DNA of 64,000 bases from Parietaria judaica (taxonomy: Eukaryota > Streptophyta > Magnoliopsida > Rosales > Urticaceae): assembly GCA_954871525.1 (NCBI GenBank), contig OX940868.1, positions 13,332,556-13,396,555 of the forward strand, read 5' to 3'. The stretch's first letter is position 1, and each line of letters opens with the position of its first letter. This document shows, one piece after another, positions 55,090-64,000 of the stretch. The position numbers and the translations under genes are program-made. The notes beneath the pieces were generated by a model. That model saw only the letters and a list, made by a program, of their open reading frames with translations, did not search any database and was not told the DNA's origin.

Positions 55090-56375
55090 CGACTGGAAGA
55101 TCGGGAATTCAACGTGAAGATCCCGTCATTACTAATCTTTAATTTATTTGCTTCGTTTATTTACTTTCCGTTGTTAGCATTATTTGTTTTTTTATTTATT
55201 TTCATTTATCACTTGATTCATGTTTACATTTTGAAAATTATAAAGGATTTTTTATATTGTCTTGCTTTATTTTGTGATTCTTCTTTTTTTAAAGATAAAA
55301 AATCGAGCTTTTGCTTGTTCAAATAAAGTTCATTGTTTTTCATTTTCGTCGATCTACATTAGTTAGTATTGGAGTCAAACGTTTATAGGTAAATGACGCC
55401 GAAGAAGCTAGTGTGTTCCTGATGCTTTTGTGGACAAGTTTGTAAGACATGAAGATTTTGACGGATTATACACTCAGATGGAGATGTTGAACCACCAGTT
55501 GCACGCTTTGTTGCAACATCAAATAGAACAATGAGAACGCTGAGGTGAATAAGACACGGAGGATGATCGTGAGAATCCATTCGAGCAAAATTACGGCCGC
55601 TATGGTCATAAGGTGCCTCGACGTTAGGTTTTCCCGAAGTTCGCACGGTGGGAAGCCACATTCAAAGTGGATATCCCGAAGTACTACGAGTTCTTCAGCG
55701 ATGAGGTGCTGAGAATGTCTTTGATGAGTACGACGAAGCAATTTACAACTATCTTGTGTATGACGAGGCGGAGTACGCCGTAGCCATGTACGATGACGAC
55801 ATGTGCACCGAGCAGGAGGAGGTCGAATATGATGATGCCGAATATGATAAGACAAAAACTGACTGGCATAAGTATATTTTTTTTTTACAAGTAGTCTTTG
55901 ATCCATACGATAGGGTTGATGTTTTATGGATTCCGATCAGTCTGACAAAATGCAAATTTTCTTGCTCGGTTTGAGGAAGAGGTAAAAGCACCCGACACTT
56001 TTGTGGCCCCTAACGAGCTACCTAACGATGTCTCCATGCGTGTTCTCGTAAGGTATTTGATAAACTACCAAGCGAGTTTGAGCAAGAGCCACAAATCCAG
56101 CACCCCACAAGCCGCTCGTCCTAGATATCCAAAGACCGCTCCTGACATGCCATCCTCATATATGCCCAAAAAAATGCATCTATTCACTTGTTTATTTACT
56201 TTTCCTCGTTAGCATGATTTGTTTCTAAATTATTTTCATTTATATCTTATATTCTCATTTTTATTTTGAGAATATTTAGTTGTAACCCTTCAATTGTTGA
56301 ATGATAAAAAATCGAGCTTTAATTACTTTGCTAAAGAAAGCTCATTGTTTTTTCTGTCCCTTGATCTATATATGA
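55090..56375 (+). mobile_element. Degraded short LTR-retrotransposon remnant
   Basis: Two direct repeats (about 55090-55365 and about 56170-56375) share gttagcat-atttgttt, ttattttcatttat, gataaaaaatcgagctt, aaagttcattgtttt and cgatctacat-like blocks in the same order. They flank about 800 bases with short broken acidic frames (for example a plus frame at 55756-55974 rich in Asp/Glu/Tyr), which may be gag-derived. No pol motif, primer site or target duplication was found, so classification is open and edges are approximate. Confidence 0.45.
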
Positions 56376-56413
56376 TAACGTGATTTTATTTATCTCTTAA
56401 GTAGTAATATAAA

Positions 56414-58570
56414 GGGATAATGCCGGTAAAAGTTTTAATAGTCTTTCCATTATCATCTATTTCTTTTCTTGTGCATGGTAACCAAGGATTTGAATGTCGT
56501 TTTTGCCGAAAAATCGTTTGCCGTTCTCGACGGAGTAATCGTTTACCGATAGATTTATCGATGGAAAACCTATAAAAATTATCGTTTGCCGTTATCGAAA
56601 ATTATCGAACTTATCGATGGATTAATCGGTTATCGATGGATTTATCGATGGAAACCTATAAAAAAAAAATTAAAATAACAATTATTATTTACAAATTATA
56701 AGTTGTAACTTGTAAGTCAAAATGCTCTCTTTACTTATTTACTATTAGATAAAATATGCTTATTTGATAAATTTTGGAAAGAGTCAAAGTCCTATTTTAC
56801 TAATATGAAATATTTTAAAATCACCAATTGTTAATTATATAAAATCTTCCCACTTGAAGATGTATCAAAAAAATTGAAGAACTAACTCAATTTAACCAAT
56901 TTCCTAAAGATATATACTTTTGCCTTAATAGTTGGAAAACGTGAAATTACAAAAAAAAATATCCCAACCACACAATTTATGAATTATATACAATATTATA
57001 AAATTAAATTACACCAAAAAAGTCGATTAACTAGCTCAATTAACCAATTTTTTGAAACATATGTACTTTTGCCGCAATAATTGGACAATTCAGGAAAACG
57101 TCAAGTTGCAAAAAAACTTATGTCAAACTCATAGTTTCCTAATTATATACATTGTTAAACAATGAAATTACATCAAAAATATTAAAAATATAGCTCAAGT
57201 TCAACAATTTCCGAAAAATAAATACTTTTACCGCAATTATATAACAATTCGAACAAACACTAATTAAAAGTACCCCAATTCTGAAAAAAAAAAGACTATT
57301 ATAATTCATCCATATTCCTTAATAAGCCTAAAAAAAATCAAATTTAACAATAACATTTGATTCAAAACCTAAAATGTACAATCAAAGTATCATGAAACTC
57401 AAACTTGAACTTTCATTTAACCTAATAGCTTTCTATGTAACTATATGAAATATAGAATAAAATTGTGAAAATTTGATATGATTCATACATATACAACATT
57501 TAAACTTCAAAACATTCAAGATCCACTAAAAAAAACCCTAAAAATACCTTTAAATTCTATAATTAAAAGAAATTGGAACTTTTGCCGCGAAAAAGAAAAA
57601 ACTATACTGGGGTTGACTTATCGTTTTTGACCGAAAAGTAACAAGCTTTTCGAAAAAATACACTTGAAAACTTTGCTCGATAAGTGACTTGCTTTTCGAA
57701 TTGAAAAATCGCGATAAGTATAAAACGGCAACGATTAGAGGAGATAAGTTACCGAAAAGTGGTTTTCAGCGATTAATCGCTCGATTATCGCAAAATTTCG
57801 ATCCTTGATGGTAACGTTCATATTCTCTAAGATTGCAAGGCAGCTAGTTTTCCATCCATTATTTTCATATCAAATGTCACATGGCATCATGTTGATAGCC
57901 ACTTGGCATGCCATGTCATCTGATTGCCACATGGAAATATTATTTTTTTTAAAATTATTTTTTTAAATCTATTTTTTTTTTAATATTCCAATAATGATGA
58001 TCAATAATGAAATACCAATTCCATTTTTTACCCATATCCAAATTACGTAGAATCTGTATAAAAAAACACATTAAATAGCCATGTAGTTTTTATTTTAAAA
58101 TATAAAAATACCTTAATTAAAATACCAGGATTGAAATACCCACGTACTTTTGGATTCCTATTATAATTCAATCCGGGTATTTTAATTCGGCATTTTTGGA
58201 GGATTTTGCGTAATTTTCAGGTAAAAAGAATCCGGTTTTGGAGTATGCACAAAATATGATTGTATCTGATTTTTCAAATTTAATTCTCTAAATTTTATTA
58301 CCCACACCTCATTCTGACTCTCCGTTATTAAAATTATTATAAATGTATTAATAAATTAATTTAGATTTTAATAAAATTCATATGACATGCCACATGGCAA
58401 TCAAATGGCATGGCATGCTTTGTGGCGGTCTATGTCATGTGTAATTTAATTTAAAAATAGTGGATAAAAAATTAACACCCTTTCGATTTTAGAGAAAGAA
58501 AATTTTATCATACACAAAAACTAATCAATGACAATATAAAGACTATTAAAATTTTTATCGACAATATTCC
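56414..58570. mobile_element. MULE-like foldback element hosting a hAT
   Basis: Extensive inverted repeats begin gggataatgccggtaaaag on the left and, inverted, ggaatattgtcgataaaaa on the right. Both continue ttttaatagtcttt and later share gccac, ggcatgccatg and tgattgccac blocks (left to about 57940, right from about 58375). Flanking 9-mers taatataaa and taacatgaa match at 7 of 9. The left repeat is interrupted by hAT element B; without it the element is about 820 bp. Non-coding. Confidence 0.72.
56483..57807. mobile_element. hAT element B with TTATCG subterminal arrays
   Basis: Termini caaggatttgaatg and tttcgatccttg are flanked by a perfect 8-bp duplication atggtaac (56475-56482, 57808-57815). 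It is collinear with element A (40311-41626) in the same orientation, including both subterminal ttatcg clusters and the ttttgccgc segments. There is no transposase. It sits in the left terminal repeat of the MULE-like element, so it is younger than that element. Confidence 0.93.
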
Positions 58571-59017
58571 TAACATGAACATGATAATCTCGAGTTCAAC
58601 ACGACGGTTTATACATATATATACTTATGAGAAAAATATTAGAATAGTGGTTAAAGTGGGGGAAATGTTGTAATATAAAATAGAGTTAATTAAACAAAAA
58701 AGGAACAAATAGTATTATATCATTATTATTCATCCTTTGTGCACGTTTGTAAATGCTTTATTTAACTTTTAATTTTAAATAAGCTGATAACTATTTCGGG
58801 CTTAGGGACAATAAAAAGTCATAATTTCAATTTTCAACTTAAGTAACTTCTGTAAGCTTTAGGATGACAATTATACGCGTATATTTAAGTATATTATTAA
58901 ATGTAAAGTTAAAAAAAGAATATTCTTTTTTAATTTTGAAATCCTAATCCAATTCAGATGTAACTAAATCATGTTTATTTTTCTCGAGTGTACAAATGGT
59001 ATTGCAACATATATCTG

Positions 59018-59574
59018 TGTGAGCTTAAGCTTGACTTAGTCCGGACGACGACCAGAACCCAGGACGGGCAGAAACACTGGCGAGGAGTTAGTCCGTGTAC
59101 TGACCGGAACAAAAGACGGACAGCTGTTCAGCCCAGCTCGGGTGAATACATGAAGGTCTGCATAGAAGGCAAGCTCAGCCCGGAGCATACGAGCAGATCA
59201 GCTCGGGGACAGAAAGACTGTTCGGTCAGGAAAGGGAAAGTCTACCCAGAGAGGAAAACGCGTAGCTTGAGGAGCAAGCAAATCATGTCAAAGATTTGGC
59301 GAGATTATTTAGGGTAGTTTCCAGATTTAGTGCGATTCTGTTAGCTAGGGTTTTGCCTATGTGAGGCCTATATAAGCCTAGCAGTGTATTCTGTAAAAAC
59401 AGCGAGTTAAGTAGTGTCGAATAGATTTTGAGTCCATTAAGTTTCTTGAGTTATCTCTTTGTAATTGCCTTCGATATTAATCAAAGAATTTCTTCTCCAA
59501 AATTCGTGTTCTTAAGTTCGTTTGATTCGTGGTGATTATTCGTTAATAACACATCCGTGATTTGGGATCCAACA
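59018..59574 (+). repeat. Solo LTR of the Copia-3 family
   Basis: It begins TGTGAGCTTAAGC and ends GGGATCCAACA, like the Copia-3 right LTR, with scattered substitutions and small indels. No internal sequence adjoins it, so it is probably the product of LTR-LTR recombination of an older insertion. The flanking 5-mers (atctg, aattg) match only partly. The plus frame at 58988-59317 is the LTR part of the pol tail, not a gene. The span 58580-59017 shows nothing. Confidence 0.88.
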
Positions 59575-59690
59575 AATTGATCTTTCGAATATACTATATA
59601 AGTAACATGCATGGATGGCAATATCAAATACATGTACAAGAATTGTATTGATATATATGTATATGTACTATATTATTATATTATATATAT

Positions 59691-60183
59691 TGTAACGACC
59701 CGACTTTTTCGAAGCCGTCACCTATTGACTACTTTAAAATTATTTGAAAATACTTGGCCTTTTTTTTATAACGTCAATTAAAGTAAGTAAATACGTACGT
59801 AGAAAAAAATATTTATCAGGGATCCCCTTTTTAAAACTAAGAACATGTACAGAATAAATATGCGGAAAACGTCTTTACAATGATTACCCATTCACCCAAT
59901 CCCTCGCACATCGTCCACCGTCACTGTCCAATCCACTACGAAATCATATCATAGATTTCTTACCTACAGTACGAATGAAAAACATTTTGTGTGAGCTAAA
60001 AGCTCAGTGAGATACATCTATTTTCTCAAAAAATAATAATGTAAAGAAAACATAACATGCAAATGTCCAATTATGCTTCATTTTACGTTTTAGGATCTAT
60101 TACTAATCTTGTCCTAGGTGATCACCATTGTGTACGTACCACTTCATTCGCGCGAGACTCAATAGATCGACGGGGGTGCACAT
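59691..60183 (+). repeat. Possible Gypsy-type LTR start
   Basis: tgtaacgacccgac resembles the TGTAACGACCC start common to one group of plant Ty3/Gypsy LTRs. The sequence is cut at 60184 by the long-LTR element, so the remainder, if any, would lie beyond the window. No other supporting signal was found. Confidence 0.3.
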
Positions 60184-63100
60184 TGTTGGACATGTGTGTC
60201 CTTAAACAAGATATTTTATCCCTTTGTAAAAGATTATGACAAGTCGTTGAATAAAGATGATGCTTATTATGATAATCTTATTATAGTTTCTGGTAGAGTA
60301 AAATAGAATGTTTGATTCCTTAGTTCATGAAGGATGCAATTATGTTATTATTATCACAACAGAGTCAATGTGAGGAAGAATTAATAATCATAATAAATGA
60401 ACTTAAAATGTCCGTGACCTGATCAACTGGGTGGGAGCCCATTAATCGTATAAGGTCATTAATGTGACTAAGTGATAATCCTATTCTGGATTTTGTGTGT
60501 GTCACACTCACTAGAAGTGCATTAAGTATGAAGTGTCTTCATACTGGACTGGACCTGACTTAAACTCCGGAAGTTATCATATAAGACCGTCACTGATAAC
60601 TTGAAGTTGAGTCACTAGTAGATGATCAAATGGATATTCGATCTAAGTCCTGAGTGATCTTGAGTCCAAGCTGCTGACTTGATTGTTCTTTGATTTAACC
60701 GTTAAAGAACACGAAATATTACAGCTGTTCCCAACACTATTATTTTGGGAACATGAGAGTCAGCAGTAAGGGTAGCTTGGTCATAGACATGGGCATCACA
60801 CAGCTCTCCTTAGAGTGATGATGATTCCCTTGATTGTCGGTGGTGAGAAGTGAGAGATACCCATGCGAAACTTATGAATCGAAACCATAAGTGGGTTACT
60901 CATGATATTGCTGACTGAGTCAAGGAAGTAAATACAATGAGGGGCATAACGGTAAAAACCGCCTGCTCATTTATGAATCATCAAGTGAAAGATCAATAAC
61001 CCGAATTTGATTGTATCAATGGACACCCTGCTATTATAAAGGGAATAATATATACCGTATCACTAAAGAGTGCAGCCTCGGGTCTATAGTGGAATCACTT
61101 CGAGGTTTGACGAACAACTAGCAGTTCGTTGGAGCTTAAGTGATACGGGTCCATGGTCCCCAGGATAGCTCCGTAACGGATGATACGTACGTGATTAAAA
61201 TACATTCTGGATAATGTTTAATCATTTGGCTTGACTTATAAAACTGAAAGGTCTGTGTCAGACATCAGATAGTTTTATCGTTGGCGTGGCAAAAGTATCA
61301 TATTTTGGTACACGAAATTAACTGACAAAAAGAAAGTTAGAATTTAGATTTTCTATCAGTACCATGTTGTTGGAAATTAAATTCTAAGCAGCTTTGCTTT
61401 TTGAACCAAGTCATTTCGACATACAGTTAGTGATTTATGGATTTCCTAAGTTTATGATCGGTTCGATAAACTTTGAAATTAAATCACATGTCACGAATTT
61501 AAATGATGGTGTGGCACTAGAGCTGCGTTTGGCGACTCCGCGACGCGTCGCGATGGAATTCGCCAAAATCGCGAGAAGGCGCGTCGCGATGCGTCGCGGC
61601 GAGTGGAGTCGCGACTCGTCGCGATGTTGATCGAGAGAGAGAGAGAGAGCGATTGTGTGAGTGAGCGAGAGTGAGAGAGAGAGGGAGAGAGCGGGATCGT
61701 GACGACGGAAGAAAATCGCGACTCGTCGCGACGGTGACGCTTGAATCGCGACTCGTCGCGACGGTGACCCGTGAATCGCGATTCGTCGCGATCTTGTGTT
61801 TCCCGTCGCCAAATGCAGCTCTATGTGGCACCATGACATTTTTATGTGTGATATTGAGATCAAGATTTATTAATATAATTTAATTATTAATATCTTATTA
61901 ATAATTAATTAATAATTAATAGATTTATATTAATAAATGAATATATATATTTATATATATTAATATGTGTAAATTTGAATTAGGGTTTGTCATATAAAAC
62001 CCTAGTTAAATTCGAATAGCTTGATTTGGTATTTCTATATTTGCGGCATAAGTACCAAATGTTTTGGTACTTTGGCAAATCCCTAAAATCAATATTATCC
62101 ATTGGATCGGTTATGATTTAGTATCAACCGTTGGATTAGGATATTGATGAATTCGAAATTAATAACTTGGTGACCAAGTTTTATTTTTCGAATTTGATTA
62201 ATCAATTATATCCGTTGGATCGGTCTAAGATTTAATCTATACCGTCGGATTAAGAATTGATTAATTATATGTATATATCTATATATATTCGAATTATGTT
62301 TATGGATAAAGTCGAAAAATTGTTTTAATAAATTAATTTATCCTAAACTTATTTGATCCATTAGATCGGTTTTAAGAATCATCTCAACCGTTGGATCTAG
62401 ATAATAATGATTCGAATTTTATATATATATATATATATCATAATTCGAATTTTGTGATGATAAGAAGATAAGATTGGATTTTTGATTTATCTAAAAATCT
62501 CTCTTATTTAATTAAATCCCTAATTAATTATATCCATTGGATTGAGATAATTAATTATATTTAATTAATGAAATTCGAATTTAGGGAGTGAATATCTCCA
62601 AATCGGTTACAGTCTTGAGCCTATAAATAGGGAGCTCATTCTACACATTTTTCACACCTTTCCCCAGAGAAAAATTCGAACTCTCCCTCTCCTTCAGGGT
62701 CTGCGAATTTTCTCTCTGATCTCTTTCTTCTGGTTCGGCTTAGGAGACTATTTCTCCGGAAGCTTAAAAAGAACCATCAGTTAAAGTTTTGCGACGGAGT
62801 CCTGCCGGCGAAGCCCACGCTTCGGTACGAGGATTCCAGGAGAATATCCCGGAAGATCACGGGAGATTCCCTCAGCACCGGCGGAGCCCTGCCCGATCCA
62901 GAGTGCGCAGCCGAAATCGTCAAACGAGGTACGGCCTTATGCATTGGGTTAATAAATGCAAACATTTACTTCTTTCTATTTATTTCCTATTATGACGAGT
63001 TTATTAATAATGAGTTATGAATATTAAATTGCATAATATTTATCAGATCTTGGGATATGGTTATTATCCGATATTCGGACCGTTGTTTCGATAACAAGTT

Positions 63101-63192
63101 TTCCGCTTTAAAATAATTTTTAAATGTTACCATGACGGTTCGGACATATAAATCGTGATAATTATACGGAATCCGAGACGTGATTTCCAACA
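60184..63192 (+). repeat. Long LTR (3.0 kb), plus copy
   Basis: It starts TGTTGGACATG and ends TTTCCAACA, with perfect 7-bp inverted tips (TGTTGGA/TCCAACA), and is followed two bases later by the primer site. A TATA box (ctataaatag, 62621-62630) lies about 570 bases before the end, giving a U3 of about 2.4 kb. The transcribed R-U5 part is GC-richer and conserved in the minus copy (27613-30370). A hAT MITE at 61518-61823 accounts for most of the length difference between the two copies. No protein-coding frame is convincing. Confidence 0.9.
61518..61823. mobile_element. hAT MITE inserted in the long LTR
   Basis: Inverted termini tagagctgcgtttggcgac (one mismatch at the other end) are flanked by a perfect 8-bp duplication tgtggcac (61510-61517, 61824-61831). 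The minus-copy LTR has the empty site. The interior holds an interrupted GA tract and three tandem units of about 30 bases around cgcgactcgtcgcgac. Same family as 33535-33843. Confidence 0.95.
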
Positions 63193-64000
63193 ATTGGTAT
63201 CAGAGCCATAGTTCAAGGATAAATAATTACGTAATTTAATTAATGGGTTTAAAGAACAAATTATTTGATGAATAAATTAATAATTAAAATTGAAATTTAT
63301 TTCTAGATATTTTAATATTAATTTAATTAATTCCCGACCCGAAAAAAATCGGACCGGAAACGTGGCCGAGCTGCTAGGCGCAGCCCACGCCGTGGCACGG
63401 GATGACCAGGGGCTGCCGCTGCAGCCCCAGGGTCAAAACCCTAATCGCCACGGGCCAGGCCCGTAGCGAAGCCCACGCCAGGGCGAGGCCCAGGGCGAGA
63501 CCCTTGCGGGTTGCCCTGGCGCGCAGCGCCTGGGCCTCGCGCTCTGGCTGCGGCCCACGCTGCCTGGCAGCGGAATGGGCCTGCTGGCCCAGCTCGAGGT
63601 GGGCGCTGCCCTGGCCCTTTTCGGCTGGTTGGGCGTGGCCTATCCTAGGGATGTGGGCCCGGGCTTAGGCCCGGAGGGCCCACGTACATAATTTTTAATT
63701 ATGGGTCGGAATTTATTCCGACCCGGATCCCTAGAAATAATTAATTATATTCATCATAGATATAATTTATTATAACCTATTTTCATAACCCTTAAACATA
63801 GTGTCTATGTTTGGATCATTATTAATATGTCATATTTAGGATAGATATAAATAATAAAGAGTAAATGTAAATGTGTTTATTATGAGTCGGAAAAATTTCA
63901 ATCGTACAATCTTGCCTAAGGAAGAGGGAATCAAAAGTGGGGCCGGTTCACCATCCACTTCTGGGTGACCGGTTAGGACCCCTCCCATCGACCTGGAGAA
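63193..64000 (+). mobile_element. Internal start of plus long-LTR element (partial)
   Basis: It opens with the primer site tggtatcagagc (63195-63206) and is AT-rich until a GC-rich block at 63357-63690 containing two strong hairpins (63653-63683 and 63703-63724). It then becomes AT-rich again and runs off the window. No gag or pol motif appears in 808 bases. The frame at 63402-63668 is a by-product of GC richness. Together with the minus copy this fits a large non-coding (LARD-like) retrotransposon. Confidence 0.75.

Noticed and set aside
27613..63192. A single ~36-kb element bounded by the two long LTRs
   Set aside because: The LTRs are inverted and their primer sites point outward, so they belong to two separate insertions.
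63402..63668. 88-codon Arg/Ala-rich frame
   Set aside because: Same GC-rich leader block; the apparent frame does not correspond to any of the minus-copy frames with conserved start and stop.

Overview
The window is nuclear DNA from a flowering plant, most likely a eudicot. It is AT-rich, its genes have GT-AG introns, and plant Copia, hAT, Mutator-like (MULE), PIF/Harbinger and probable Helitron elements are layered through it. I cannot name the species. No prokaryotic, CRISPR, phage or plasmid-like content is visible.

Only two host genes can be supported, both on the minus strand in the left third. The first (about 8.8-10.5 kb) encodes an unrecognised 72-residue protein whose leader is split by a 1.4-kb intron. 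The second (12257-18015) is a complete ten-exon BSK2-type brassinosteroid-signalling pseudokinase of 490 residues; its exons were assembled by splice sites and add up to an exact open frame. Its introns and promoter carry small transposons.

The rest is repeats. Three Copia retrotransposons are bounded by LTRs and target-site duplications: Copia-1 (3543-8508, decayed), Copia-2 (35659-40290, decayed, very short LTRs, perfect AGAAC duplication) and Copia-3 (48435-53790, young, perfect AATAA duplication, one open frame broken only by a TGA inside the zinc knuckle). A solo LTR of the Copia-3 family lies at 59018-59574. Two LTRs of a second family, about 2.8 and 3.0 kb long with a tRNA-Met type primer site and a GC-rich non-coding leader, lie at 27613-30370 (minus) and 60184-63192 (plus). 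They point away from each other and look like a large non-coding (LARD-like) retrotransposon family.

DNA transposons were called mainly from terminal repeats plus target-site duplications. hAT-type elements with 8-bp duplications lie at 1251, 11552, 18407, 18875, 30592, 33535, 40311, 48021, 56483 and 61518. MULE-like foldback elements with 9-bp duplications lie at 13096, 22928 and 56414. A Harbinger-type element lies at 19970 and a possible Helitron at 25590-30409. Nesting is frequent: Copia-3 sits in a hAT, a hAT sits in a MULE terminal repeat, a hAT sits in the long LTR, and the long LTR sits in the possible Helitron.

I found no convincing new cellular system. The items most worth following are the long-LTR family with its conserved leader hairpins, the young Copia-3 copy with its unusual single stop, and the hAT family with clustered subterminal TTATCG motifs. 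The remaining stretches (about 20.7-22.6, 23.5-25.6, 31.5-33.5, 41.6-44.6, 45.1-48.0 and 53.8-55.1 kb) are AT-rich and show no supportable gene.
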